A stretch of 64,000 bases of DNA from Pisaster brevispinus (Eukaryota > Echinodermata > Asteroidea > Forcipulatida > Asteriidae), in NCBI GenBank assembly GCA_023634235.1, contig JAMKCF010000003.1:14044742-14108741 (forward strand). Direction: 5' to 3'. How positions within the stretch are numbered: position 1 is the first letter of the stretch; each line of letters opens with the position of its first letter. The notes beneath the pieces are model-generated. The model ran no database searches. It saw only the letters and a program-made list of their open reading frames with translations, and was not told the DNA's origin. Below, in pieces: positions 45,501 to 47,925 of this stretch. Both the position numbers and the translations under genes were made by a program.

Positions 45501-47916
45501 GCAGGCCTGGAATAACATGGAGGCCATGGCCTCTGTTGCTCCTAGTCTTGGCCTTGGTGCCCCTTCAAAAATTTCCCATAGACTTTAAGATTTTCCAATG
45601 GAAGTGCCCTTTGCAAAATGAAAATGGCCTTGCCCTCTCAAAGATGAAATTCCAGGCCTGCTAATGATACAAAAAAAGTAGCAGTGGCCTCACGTTTCGA
45701 CCCTTAGTAGTAGACTCTTTCCCAAAGGCTACAATGCGGCCACTTTTGGCATCCTCATTTTGTATGAAAGTTTTCAAATAAAACTTTATGAACAAATTGT
45801 ACTTGAAGTGCTTAAAGTAACCGTAGGATACAATGAACTAGCCAACCAGACAACTTTGAGAGAATTGTACTGGTCCTCGAATGTTGTTATTTTATATGCA
45901 GACTACCCAGCACCTCTGGTAACCACTGTAGTGTAACTATGTGGCTACTGTCACACTTGATTGCTTCACCTGCACAACTCATACATTTTGCAGGAGTCAA
46001 TGTCCGAGTTGCATGGTAGTCTGCAAGTGCATCTTTTGCATGGCCAACAGCTTATTTATACGTACCACACAATGAAATAATACTTCCGCTATCCTCATGC
46101 ACAAATTTACGTGTAACTGCCTCTTCCATAATCTGCTTGACCTGAAATTAAACAACAAAAAGAGCCACTTTAGTACTAAGATCAGCCGAGTACAGAGCAT
46201 AGAGCTGCTTAAGCAGAAAATAATGCTAAACAATTTCCTGCTAAGCAGAAATGAGCAGGATACCAGTCACAAATTGTACACGTGACATGGCAGTTTGGCT
46301 TAGCAAAATTTTGTGCTTAAGCAGCTCCAGGAAATTGGGCCCAGGTCAGAGGTCAATTAAGGATTTCTTCTTGGAGGAGGCTGAGATAGTTATTCTGCCT
46401 GGATATGCTGGGGGTGGGAGGGGGCAGGGAAGCGATGTCATGTTTTGTTGCTACTTGGGGTTTGAGGACCTTGTATCTCTCCCCCGTTTTTCTCTTTTTT
46501 TTTACTATTTCATGAATGAGCCACTCCCCCTTTGAGTGTACCACTGGCTTGTGTCACGTACATGTAATATTAATAATTATAATATTAAATATGACGCTTT
46601 TACAACAAACTACATGTAACCATGGAGGTAGAAATATGTAACTAACCAAAAACTAAAATAGCAAAGCAAACACTATTAGTATTACTGATAATTACAACAA
46701 TACTTGAAAAACGGAAGTGGTTTAGCGATACAGCATGGCAACTGATTGATATGTAGAATAGATCATGGGTTGTTTCTTATTGATTTCCTACTTGTTTTTT
46801 TTCAAAAATTATTGAGCAATATTTCAAGTCTATGATTGAGACCCGACTATGAATTTCTTGCCAGGTATACACGAGAATACAACAGAAAATCAGCTAACAG
46901 ACTCAGTGAATGGTGTACACTGATGGGACACAATACTTTATGTGCAAAAAGGTTCAACCTAGCAAACTAGAGAATGACCGACTTTTGTGAGTTTTATGCT
47001 GTTTGCTGATATTTCACGTGGTCTTCATTGAATCCTCACTACATGGAGATCATTTCAATTCTGTGTCCTTTTTATTTTTGTTATGGGTGTTTTGCTTTAA
47101 AATCTGAGTGGTAAATATCAGGCAAATCTAGCAACTACGCTGATGAAAATGGCCGACGGTTGAGGTGGACTCTTACAATCATCACAAATGATGGGAGAGC
47201 ACTTGTTGAAGTCTAGCTTGATTAGCCAAAATGAGTGCAAAAATAACACTGACACTTGACAGTCAAATTTAGCAATGTAAAATTCAGCACAAATGACAGA
47301 CACTGTGCCTGTGGTGTACTATAGTGTAGTGTTGTGTAGTATATCCGTCATAATTAATTGTTAATGTCCAGTGACTCACGTGTCCTGCATGTACAACAAA
47401 TACTAAATAGAGGCCTTTTTCTGCTAATGTCATTTTGTAAACACAACCTGCCCAACCATCATTATCAACACCAAACTGTCACTGGATATCTTCTGACTTG
47501 ACCCTTGAGGGTTTTACTTAAGTAGTCCCCAAATAATCCCAAGCGATATACCACCCTCAATCTCCAGCCCAGCCCCCTTCCATTGACACTGTCTCGACTT
47601 CAAACTGCTGGATCTGTCCATTTGGGGGAAAAAATCTTTCATTTCATTGGACCCACTGCCCGGCCGCTGCACTGTGTATGCATAACTCAAAAATATAGCC
47701 TCTTCTATTTTTGACTTACCTCTTTTTTCACCGTCCGAATGAGCTTTTCGTGAAGCTCCTTTTCTACAAAATAAGTAAAATAAAAACAAACAAGATCATT
47801 AACATCTCCGCTCCGTTTCAGTTACTCATTTAGTTAATTTCTCCTCAATACTCCTAATTTACAGTCATGTTTTGTTTTGACACCCACTTACCTCCGTTCA
47901 TCGTCGTGGCCGCCAT
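389..47916 (-). CDS. SGSM1/2-like: Small G protein signalling modulator (SGSM1/SGSM2-like), N-terminal half, 11 coding exons, 3' end outside the window
   Basis: SGSM proteins are cytosolic Rab/Rap regulators with an N-terminal RUN domain, a PH-like Rab-binding region and a C-terminal TBC (Rab GAP) domain. The joined exons (47892-47916, 47720-47763, 46066-46141, 42887-43058, 22886-23044, 16548-16615, 15308-15465, 14175-14312, 13411-13550, 1230-1297, 389-688) give 1348 nt with phase conserved at every junction and GT-AG introns throughout. Residues about 25 to 205 are RUN-like ([45 protein letters not shown]). Residues about 281 to 440 are the SGSM PH-like region ([47 protein letters not shown]). 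The TBC domain is not in the window. Vertebrates have SGSM1 and SGSM2; this looks equally close to both, as expected for a pre-duplication orthologue. Family assignment is from recalled conserved motifs, not from a search. Confidence 0.93.
689..1229 (-). other. SGSM intron 10
   Basis: An intron of 541 nt with a short C-run near 1108. No gene or recognisable element was seen. Confidence 0.8.
1230..1297 (-). CDS. SGSM1/2-like: SGSM exon 10, PH-like region
   Basis: A 68-nt exon encodes [15 protein letters not shown] followed by YLHCHQQ, matching the SGSM block '[17 protein letters not shown]'. The acceptor is AATTGCAG and the donor GTAAGT. Confidence 0.93.
2219..2445. repeat. 227-bp MITE, copy 1
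   Basis: The element runs from AATTCGCCGTATTTTTGACC to GGTCAATT. The ends are inverted (inverse right end AATTGACCATATTTTTGACT), followed on both sides by a tgagggcg block. A second copy of identical length is at 6564-6790. Confidence 0.75.
3145..3172. repeat. Short perfect hairpin
   Basis: CCAAAACTCACCT is followed after 2 nt by its exact inverse AGGTGAGTTTTGG. Imperfect pairing (gaatc/gattc) continues outside. Intronic; no function assigned. Confidence 0.7.
4253..4347 (+). repeat. Isolated monomers of the 33-bp repeat
   Basis: Three diverged copies of the 'gccacaaacggctt..tataaaaatgcc' unit lie about 350 bp before the main array at 4640. Confidence 0.6.
4640..4846 (+). repeat. 33-bp tandem repeat
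   Basis: The unit contains TATAGTGGCCACAAACGGCT and then TTATCAAAATGCC, 33 bp in total, repeated about five times with small deletions and substitutions. One further partial unit resumes at 5053-5078, after the palindrome at 4845-5055. Confidence 0.8.
4845..5055. repeat. 211-bp near-perfect palindrome (fold-back element)
   Basis: Arms 4845-4943 and 4957-5055 are inverse copies with few mismatches. They share TAGACCCATTG at the tips, then ..GCGCAGCGCACATACACG, CCGCCATGCTGGGTGTCAAA and GGATGGTACACGTGT. The spacer is about 13 nt. The palindrome lies within the 33-bp repeat, so it looks like an insertion there. ORFs on both strands across it are a by-product of the symmetry. Confidence 0.85.
6284..7265. 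repeat. Local repeated segments
   Basis: A 'ccgtatcaaac.gatgacagat' block occurs at 6295 and again at 6473. A 'gtaaaagttca.tattgtttaca' block occurs at 6382, 6801 and, diverged, near 7195. The MITE at 6564 sits between them, so this looks like a duplicated interspersed element interrupted by the MITE. Confidence 0.5.
6564..6790. repeat. 227-bp MITE, copy 2
   Basis: It matches the copy at 2219-2445 throughout: ends AATTCGCCAT and ATGGTCGATT, the tgagggcgtatgtg block, the shared aacaagtaaacaaacagg core and the terminal agcgccctcatg block. Confidence 0.75.
7266..7440 (+). repeat. 'ggctccggctacggct' repeat, copy 1
   Basis: The segment contains agttggcggctctggctacg and later gctaattcgg. It resembles 8632-8742 (aattggtggctccggctgca ... 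gctaattcg). A short dispersed element with no coding sense. Confidence 0.5.
8374..8520 (+). repeat. 'gtccacacagtgtt' interspersed repeat, copy 1
   Basis: The segment ggacctgacaacaaaagaag through aacactatgtggactta and ccacacagtgttcttt aligns with 34508-34660. Confidence 0.6.
8632..8742 (+). repeat. 'ggctccggctacggct' repeat, copy 2
   Basis: It matches 7266-7440 with an internal deletion. Related gccgtagccgtagcc fragments occur near 11227. Confidence 0.5.
8897..9420. mobile_element. 524-bp MITE with about 45-bp inverted ends
   Basis: The left end TTAAAGAGGCGCTTCAATG and the inverted right end TTAAAGAGGGGCTTCAAGG continue as inverse copies (acaaattcagttttg / tcaaattcagttttg). The interior also folds back around a 'gtcatcgaaca' motif (9065 and 9234). 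No ORF of interest. Confidence 0.75.
9714..9868 (-). mobile_element. tRNA-like composite repeat, minus copy of a fold-back pair
   Basis: On the minus strand it reads GGATAGCTCAGTTGGTAGAG (A box), then GGTACAAATCCTGC (weak B box), then a tail ending in the inverse of 'caagtaataagccacag'. It abuts a plus-strand copy at 9869-9995 head to head. Confidence 0.65.
9869..9995 (+). mobile_element. tRNA-like composite repeat, plus copy of a fold-back pair
   Basis: It reads AGGGCTAGATAGCTCAGTTG, then GGTTGTTGATTCAAATCCCG, then 'ctttgttcaacgcaaaatta'. It has the A and B boxes of a RNA polymerase III promoter but a poor tRNA fold, so it is a SINE-like repeat rather than a tRNA gene. Confidence 0.65.
10466..10640. 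repeat. Fold-back MITE, 'aatttcatagagctg' family
   Basis: It begins AAATTTCATAGAGCTGTTAA and ends in a degraded inverse before 'acaggccc'. It contains 'gctaagcaa' units and the central 'ggcaccagttataaac' block shared with the copies at 14870, 16990, 46196 and 48665. Confidence 0.6.
10748..11032. repeat. Fold-back MITE, 'aatttcatagagctg' family, longer variant
   Basis: It begins GGGGCCAATTTTATAGCACT and ends AGCATCTCTATGAACTTGGG, with 'taagcgca' units inside. A poly-G run lies just before it at 10711-10728. Confidence 0.55.
11800..12085. repeat. Fold-back MITEs, 'aatttcatagagctg' family, two adjacent copies
   Basis: Bases 11800-11985 run from 'caatttcataaagttt' to 'aggaaattgggccc' with the 'ggcaccagtcataac' centre. 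Bases 11981-12080 form a second, shorter copy ending 'gcagtgctatgaaattgagcc'. Confidence 0.55.
12173..12577 (+). repeat. 23-bp minisatellite
   Basis: About 17-18 units of GGGAGACCGATATTGACAAA + ATA occur head to tail, with variants (tcaagaccg.., agcgagaccg.., gggagacca..). The long minus-strand ORFs reading [15 protein letters not shown] are produced by the repeat and are not a gene. Confidence 0.9.
12730..12835 (+). repeat. tRNA-like SINE fragment
   Basis: The segment TCTACAGCTCAGGTTAGAGA (A box) and AGGTCAAAGGTTCAAATACG (B box), followed by an A/T-rich end (aaaataaaataataaaa), looks like a tRNA-derived retroposon. Confidence 0.5.
13411..13550 (-). CDS. SGSM1/2-like: SGSM exon 9, start of the PH-like Rab-binding region
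   Basis: A 140-nt exon encodes [20 protein letters not shown], then NQLMNG, then a Gly/Ser/Glu-rich acidic stretch. PGYLSLHQ and [10 protein letters not shown] are conserved in SGSM1/2. The acceptor is CTTTACAG and the donor is the less usual GTAACA. The last codon is completed by exon 10 across a 12.1-kb intron. Confidence 0.94.
13658..13806. repeat. Fold-back MITE, 'tttcacaaagcactaagat' family
   Basis: It runs from CTTGTTTTCACAAAGCGCTA to CTCTTTGTGAAATCGAG, with the central 'gtgatttgcattgtgacatc' block. Other copies are at 29715-29871 and 41115-41246. Confidence 0.75.
13868..14010. repeat. Fold-back MITE, 'gggccaagttc' type
   Basis: CTGGGCCAAGTTCGCACGGG and GGACCATTTG are matched by the inverse CAAATGGTC and GTGAACTTGGCCCTAG. 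I saw this family once. Confidence 0.6.
14175..14312 (-). CDS. SGSM1/2-like: SGSM exon 8, linker between RUN and PH-like region
   Basis: A 138-nt exon of 46 whole codons encodes a Ser/Asp/His-rich start, then [20 protein letters not shown], then [32 protein letters not shown] is a conserved SGSM motif. The acceptor is CCGCTCAG and the donor GTGAGT. Confidence 0.94.
14870..15060. repeat. Fold-back MITE, 'aatttcatagagctgctta' family, best copy
   Basis: It begins GCCCAATTTCATAGAGCTGC and ends GCAGCTCTATGAAATTAGGC. The inverted arms enclose 'gctaagcagaaatgagcagg', 'ataccagtcacaaattgt' and 'ttggttggtatcc'. About 191 bp. Confidence 0.8.
15061..15205 (-). mobile_element. Non-LTR retrotransposon remnant (C-terminal end of a reverse-transcriptase ORF)
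   Basis: The minus strand reads [20 protein letters not shown] followed by [10 protein letters not shown]. This is the 'r.FS..gp.lWN.LP..lR.a.tl..Fk..LKthL' ending typical of CR1/L2/RTE-like LINE proteins. It is a short dead fragment ending at the MITE at 14870-15060. Confidence 0.65.
15308..15465 (-). CDS. SGSM1/2-like: SGSM exon 7, end of the RUN domain
   Basis: A 158-nt exon encodes [20 protein letters not shown], then [14 protein letters not shown] and a Ser/Pro-rich linker ending KRPGLQ. The VGPCALxYxKMKTADxxWTD block is diagnostic of SGSM1/2. The acceptor is TTCCACCAG and the donor GTAGGA. It ends in phase 0. Confidence 0.95.
15572..15770 (+). mobile_element. tRNA-derived SINE, family B, copy 1
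   Basis: It begins GCTCGGTGGTCCAGTGGTAA (A box) and continues GGTCGTGGGTTTGAATCCCA (B box), with near-complementary acceptor ends and a Trp-like TCCA loop. A non-tRNA body then follows (T-run, 'cactgag', 'agtgcttat'). The same body follows the tRNA-like part at 29093, so this is a retroposon rather than a tRNA gene. Confidence 0.65.
15979..16132. repeat. Palindromic element
   Basis: Left ATGGAATATGGAAAAATATA, CGTCCCATATCCAA; right TTGGATATGGGACAC and TATATTTTTCCATGATCC. The outer arms (ttataacacatg / cttgtgtgacaacc) are more degraded. The 162-codon minus-strand ORF over it is not credible as a gene. Confidence 0.65.
16548..16615 (-). CDS. SGSM1/2-like: SGSM exon 6, RUN domain
   Basis: A 68-nt exon encodes [15 protein letters not shown] and then PIIASLL. 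This is the RUN-domain segment that follows the long helix in SGSM proteins. The acceptor is TTATTACAG and the donor GTAAGT. Phases match exons 5 and 7. Confidence 0.92.
16785..16850 (-). repeat. SINE-like fragment, family D
   Basis: 'gggactgaaaacacaaccc' and 'atgcaaggctccag' match the copies at 35735-35912 and 56130-56222. Short and degraded. Confidence 0.4.
16990..17160. repeat. Fold-back MITE, 'aatttcatagagctg' family
   Basis: It begins CCCAATTTCATAGAGCTGAT, has the 'gcaggataccagttgcaaat' centre and fades at 'agcaaattgttgtgctc'. The right tip is lost. Confidence 0.65.
17255..17609 (+). repeat. 'actggaccgcaggcc' interspersed repeat, copy 1
   Basis: It starts AGGGCTTGAAATTATTACTG and ends CCCCAAATTTGAGCCCTGG, with internal 'gccagtaaac' and 'gagctacaagccct'. 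The tips are short inverted matches (agggct / agccct). Further copies are at 33988, 36040 and 40823. Confidence 0.65.
18279..18312 (+). other. G-quadruplex-like tract
   Basis: Four G-runs of 3 to 8 (gggg, ggg, gggggggg, ggg) occur within about 34 nt. On the minus strand, the coding strand of the host gene, it is C-rich. Potential structure only. Confidence 0.4.
18528..19076 (-). other. Unassigned 182-codon ORF in SGSM intron 5
   Basis: The ORF runs from ATG at 19076 to a stop at 18528. It is basic, with a Lys/Glu-rich low-complexity stretch in the middle and a Cys/Tyr-rich end. I recognise no domain and it overlaps no repeat I identified. It is the longest ORF of the window, longer than expected by chance at this base composition, but without a homologue it should not be called a gene. 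Confidence 0.2.
19513..21423. mobile_element. hAT-like non-autonomous transposon (1.9 kb) with 8-bp target-site duplication
   Basis: The ends are GCAGGCCTTCATTTT and AAAATGAAGGCC, inverse over 13 bp. The perfect 8-bp direct repeat TGGTTCAT flanks it at 19505-19512 and 21424-21431. Sub-terminal 'aaggagagcgat' motifs recur at both ends. No transposase ORF is visible. The 8-bp duplication and CAGG-type end are hAT hallmarks. Confidence 0.75.
20270..20830 (+). repeat. Shared transposon core, copy 1
   Basis: This segment (gaccgcgatcgcgatcgttc ... cgtcgatcgatcgttaac ... atgaaaatggttgttgatg) is related to 25480-26385 and, inverted, to 60003-60375. It ends in poly-A/poly-T runs at 20820-20858. Confidence 0.6.
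21575..22050 (+). mobile_element. Non-LTR retrotransposon 3' end (LINE, CR1/L2-like)
   Basis: The plus strand encodes, with frame breaks, [13 protein letters not shown] and then the intact stretch [29 protein letters not shown] and stop. This is the C-terminal 'vyK.lhglaP ... kSF.y.G...WN.lP' signature of LINE ORF2. A T-rich 3' UTR follows, ending in an (AAAT)n tail at about 22027-22050. Heavily 5'-truncated. Confidence 0.7.
22219..22523 (+). mobile_element. Composite repeat with internal tRNA-like segment, full plus copy
   Basis: About 160 bp of leader (agtctcatccccttacggtg ... tggcttctgactagcacccc) precede the tRNA-like part (GGGCTAGATGGCTCAGTTGG, CGCAGGTTCAAATCCAACTC). A tail (ctttgttcgacccaaaatta, tttggtttattacttaataa) follows. 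The inverse copy at 31871-32180 has the same three parts in the same order. Confidence 0.75.
22886..23044 (-). CDS. SGSM1/2-like: SGSM exon 5, RUN domain with Ser/Asn-rich insert
   Basis: A 159-nt exon encodes [17 protein letters not shown] followed by the conserved helix [20 protein letters not shown]. The first third is low complexity and probably a disordered loop. The helix is the 'hLWIRTALFEK' block of RUN domains. The acceptor is TTGCATTAG and the donor GTCAGT. Its last codon is completed by exon 6, giving [12 protein letters not shown]. Confidence 0.9.
23160..23215 (+). repeat. Poly-C/poly-T/poly-G low-complexity tract
   Basis: CCCCCC, T8 and G13 runs are adjacent and can fold on themselves. 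No other signal. Confidence 0.6.
23326..23440 (+). repeat. 'ggcaccaaggccaagaccagg' repeat, copy
   Basis: The segment 'gagaaactttcgaagaggca' and 'ccaaggccaagaccagggca' through 'aattccaggcctgct' matches 23918-24032, and matches 45502-45661 in inverse orientation. Confidence 0.6.
23918..24032 (+). repeat. 'ggcaccaaggccaagaccagg' repeat, copy
   Basis: It runs from 'ggtcacttccattggaaag' to 'ctccaggcctgc', closely matching 23326-23440. Confidence 0.6.
24170..24490 (-). repeat. 'ggcaccaaggccaagaccagg' repeat, interrupted inverse copy
   Basis: Bases 24174-24265 (tcaggccttcgcttcacgga ... ttgccttggtgccccttgaa) and 24415-24490 (cctcatagagctgccctt ... ccctttcccttcaagaacaa) are two parts of the family. 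Confidence 0.5.
25480..26385 (+). repeat. Shared transposon core, copy 2
   Basis: 'gctgtgattggccgttgat', 'ccattcataagatcttggct', 'gagggcgatgcgatgcaggg' and 'cgatcgttgattcacgaag' align in order with 20465-20790 (gctgtgattggcccgtc, attcataaggaagcttggct, gagggcgttgcagggcaaa). An extra block of about 290 bp is present here. Confidence 0.55.
25717..25749. repeat. Perfect 33-bp palindrome inside the TIR element
   Basis: ATTAAAATGTGCTAGA, one central A, then the exact inverse TCTAGCACATTTTAAT. Confidence 0.75.
28540..28700 (-). repeat. 'gaaactaggatccaaatttta' repeat, copy 1
   Basis: 'ctgcaactgggatccagatc' and 'ttaggaggtacattgaaatg' and 'ccggaaagaacagag' correspond to 43735-43925. Confidence 0.55.
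28841..29092. repeat. Fold-back MITE, 'aatttcatggctctgctta' subfamily
   Basis: It begins GGTCCAATTTCATGGCTCTG and ends CAGAGCCATGAAACTGGGCC. The inner arms carry 'gtaagcaaagaattggcgct' and 'gcagaattcggc'. The centre 'ctccatgttactaggcattc' is shared with 32280 and 40384. Confidence 0.75.
29093..29265 (+). mobile_element. tRNA-derived SINE, family B, copy 2
   Basis: 'gggtggtttagcagttaaga' and 'gggtcattggtccaaatccc', followed by the body 'cagtgctcagacatcactga', 'gtaaatagtgcttataaatc', correspond to 15572-15770. It starts immediately after the MITE at 28841. Confidence 0.6.
29715..29871. repeat. Fold-back MITE, 'tttcacaaagcactaagat' family
   Basis: It begins GGCTCGATTTCACAAAGAGC and ends AGTGCTTTGTGAAATTAAGC, with central 'gtgtgatgtcacaatac'. 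Confidence 0.75.
31430..31580 (+). repeat. 'cttggtgcccctt' repeat fragment
   Basis: 'gaggcaacaaaggcaatcat' and 'gtcgttgccttggtgcccct', then 'aaaaactgccttgccaag', related to the 38280 and 45502 copies. A poly-G tract (aggggggaaggggggg type) follows. Confidence 0.5.
31871..32180 (-). mobile_element. Composite repeat with internal tRNA-like segment, full minus copy
   Basis: It is the inverse of 22219-22523: tail (gtaataaaccacaatggaaa), tRNA-like part (gcaagatttgaaccaacgac ... gagctatccagccctatgtt), then the leader (cgggggtgccagtcagaagc ... cacc, 'ttaaggggatgcgactt'). Confidence 0.75.
32280..32531. repeat. Fold-back MITE, 'aatttcatggctctgctta' subfamily
   Basis: It begins GGGTCCAATTTCATGGCTCT and ends CAGAGCCATGAAATCGGGCC. 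Close in sequence to the copy at 28841. The 164-codon minus ORF at 32426-32920 runs into it. Confidence 0.8.
33132..33571 (+). mobile_element. tRNA-Leu-derived SINE with (ATT)n tail
   Basis: The head is GTGTCATGGCCGAGTGGATT (A box), a CTCAAAC anticodon region like tRNA-Leu(CAA), a variable arm, and GTGGGTTCGAGTCCCAGTCG (B box). The 300-bp body includes 'ccgttggtcccatgtgttgt' and 'gagcgctatataagaagcc'. It ends in a (TTA)n run at about 33536-33571. The class-II tRNA head, body and simple-repeat tail are diagnostic of a SINE. Confidence 0.85.
33988..34226 (+). repeat. 'actggaccgcaggcc' interspersed repeat, copy 2
   Basis: 'cactggacgacaggcccgcc', 'gggccagtaaac', 'gagctacaagaccag' and 'aagttcaagccctgc' match 17255-17609 with internal deletions. 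Confidence 0.6.
34508..34660 (+). repeat. 'gtccacacagtgtt' interspersed repeat, copy 2
   Basis: The segment ggacctgaaaacaaatgagg through aacactatgtggacttag and ccacacagtgttattt aligns with 8374-8520. Confidence 0.6.
35735..35912 (-). mobile_element. SINE-like element, family D, with internal poly-A
   Basis: On the minus strand 'aggttggtatagtggtacct' (A box) and 'ggaccctggctcgaaccccg' (B box) flank a T-run of about 20. The body carries 'gggactgaaaacacaatcc', matching 16785 and 56130. Confidence 0.5.
36040..36622 (+). repeat. 'actggaccgcaggcc' interspersed repeat, copy 3 (longest)
   Basis: It starts AAGGGTTTGAAATTTACACT and ends CCAAAATTTGAGCCCTAAG. An internal 'gattctggtctt' module is repeated about four times (36290, 36420, 36495, 36525), which accounts for the extra length. 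Confidence 0.65.
38280..38400 (+). repeat. 'aggggcaccaaggcaatgacc' repeat, copy
   Basis: 'aaggcaaggcagttttacct' through 'aggggcaccaaggcaatgac' is repeated almost unchanged at 38470-38605. Confidence 0.6.
38465..38612 (+). repeat. 'aggggcaccaaggcaatgacc' repeat, adjacent copy
   Basis: It has the same order of modules as 38280-38400 and continues to 'attgcccctgttgcctcca'. The two copies are about 190 bp apart and probably a local duplication. Confidence 0.6.
38965..39161 (-). mobile_element. Composite tRNA-like repeat, minus arm of a fold-back pair
   Basis: It reads tail (caagtaataaaccacaaagg), 'aaacccccaaaatatac' inverse, and the tRNA-like part (gagcgggacttgaaccaacg ... gagctatccagccctatgtt), to 'cgggggtgccag'. 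It abuts the plus arm at 39162. Confidence 0.8.
39162..39318 (+). mobile_element. Composite tRNA-like repeat, plus arm of a fold-back pair
   Basis: 'gcaaagatattgactaataa' is followed by GGCTGGATAGCTCAGTTGGT and GTCGTTGGTTCAAGTCCCGC, with a 7-bp acceptor pairing GGCTGGA/TCCAGTC (one wobble). This is the most tRNA-like copy, but its anticodon arm has only 4 pairs and the same flanks occur at other copies, so it is a repeat. Confidence 0.75.
39414..39560 (-). repeat. 'ggcctt..cttgaagggg' repeat, copy
   Basis: 'aggccttgagcttcgctctt', 'gaaggggg' and 'ggcacggcaatttttcctct' match 42008-42172 (ggctttggactttgctcttg, aaggggcacggcaattttcc). Confidence 0.6.
40384..40620. repeat. Fold-back MITE, 'aatttcatggctctgctta' subfamily
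   Basis: It begins GCCCAATGCAATTTCATGGC and has 'ctccatgttacaaggcattc' in the centre. The right tip has decayed. Confidence 0.65.
40823..41311 (+). repeat. 'actggaccgcaggcc' interspersed repeat, copy 4, interrupted by a MITE
   Basis: It starts GCAGGGCTTGAAATTAACAC and ends CCCCAAATTAGAGCCCTGC. The MITE at 41115-41246 is inserted between the 'gattcttgtcttg' module and 'gagctacaagccc'. Confidence 0.7.
41115..41246. repeat. Fold-back MITE, 'tttcacaaagcactaagat' family, nested
   Basis: It begins GGGCTCAATTTCACAAAGCA, contains 'gtattgtgacatcacacttt' and 'gattgattcgcacttaagat', and lacks the right tip. It lies inside the repeat at 40823-41311. Confidence 0.75.
42008..42172 (-). repeat. 'cttgaaggggcacggcaa' repeat, copy
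   Basis: It matches 39414-39560 and ends 'gtgggttatttcgaggcctg'. A related fragment lies at 42326-42420 (ccccttcaaaaatttccctt). Confidence 0.6.
42887..43058 (-). CDS. SGSM1/2-like: SGSM exon 4, RUN domain
   Basis: A 172-nt exon encodes [19 protein letters not shown] followed by a charged helix ending [15 protein letters not shown]. This matches the SGSM pattern 'AAVEAC..HGLKRR ... KVQDLE'. The acceptor is ATTTGCAG and the donor GTGAGT. The next exon is almost 20 kb away at 23044. Confidence 0.92.
43191..43690 (+). repeat. 115-bp tandem array
   Basis: Unit starts (tgttttattctaataataa) lie at 43191, 43305, 43420 and 43535, with spacing of 114-115 bp. Each unit contains ATATCCCAGGGGTGTTGGGG and TCATGGGGTTCCACTTTGAC. 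The fourth unit is cut short at about 43588 and followed by a near-complete one. Units are almost identical, so the array is recent. Confidence 0.9.
43735..43925 (-). repeat. 'gaaactaggatccaaatttta' repeat, copy 2
   Basis: 'gtctgaaactaggatccaaa', 'ttttaggaggtatgttgaaa' and 'tgaaggaaagaacaga' match 28540-28700. Confidence 0.55.
45502..45661. repeat. 'gcaggcctgga' fold-back repeat
   Basis: It begins GCAGGCCTGGAATAACATGG and ends ATGAAATTCCAGGCCTGC, so its tips are inverted. Inside is 'cttggccttggtgccccttc' and 'aaaaatttcccatagacttt'. This copy defines the ends of the family seen at 23326 and 23918. Confidence 0.7.
46066..46141 (-). CDS. SGSM1/2-like: SGSM exon 3, start of the RUN domain
   Basis: A 76-nt exon encodes residues 24-48, reading [17 protein letters not shown] and then SGSIISLC. 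This is one of the most conserved SGSM1/2 blocks and opens the RUN domain. The acceptor is ATTTCAG and the donor GTACGT. It leaves phase 1, completed as Ala by exon 4. Confidence 0.92.
46142..47719 (-). other. SGSM intron 2
   Basis: Intron of 1.6 kb with the MITE at 46196. Bases 46342-47719 are AT-rich with nothing recognised. Confidence 0.75.
46196..46341. repeat. Fold-back MITE, 'aatttcatagagctgctta' family
   Basis: It starts at 'catagagctgcttaagcaga', passes 'gcaggataccagtcacaaat' and ends 'gcttaagcagctccaggaaa', 'ttgggccc'. Very close to the copy at 14870, with a small central deletion. Confidence 0.75.
47720..47763 (-). CDS. SGSM1/2-like: SGSM exon 2
   Basis: A 44-nt exon encodes [15 protein letters not shown], which precedes the conserved [13 protein letters not shown] segment in SGSM proteins. 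The acceptor is TTTTGTAG and the donor is GTAAGT. It ends on a complete codon. Confidence 0.87.
47892..47916 (-). CDS. SGSM1/2-like: SGSM exon 1 (start codon)
   Basis: The exon encodes MAATTMNG plus one base of codon 9. The ATG is at 47914-47916 on the plus strand (as cat), in the context CAAGATGGCGGC. The donor is GTAAGT. This start was chosen because it gives a short Ala/Thr-rich N-terminus running in frame into exon 2. A second in-frame ATG five codons downstream (MNG) is possible. Only the phase and the donor support so short an exon, but the join to exon 2 is exact. Confidence 0.82.
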
Positions 47917-47925
47917 CTTGTTTAA
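47907..47925 (-). promoter_or_regulatory. YY1-type element over the SGSM start codon
   Basis: The minus strand reads CAAGATGGCGGCCACGA, so an AAGATGGCGGC motif coincides with the initiation codon. This is the classical YY1 site found just downstream of transcription starts in housekeeping genes of many animals. It suggests a short 5' UTR and a TATA-less promoter to the right (about 47925-48000). Motif seen; function inferred. Confidence 0.5.

Larger units (their letters stand above)
43059..46065 (-). other. SGSM intron 3
   Basis: Intron of 3.0 kb. It carries the 115-bp tandem array at 43191, the repeat at 43735 and the repeat at 45502. Bases 43930-45500 hold nothing I recognise; the short ORFs there have no domain or codon signal. 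Confidence 0.75.
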
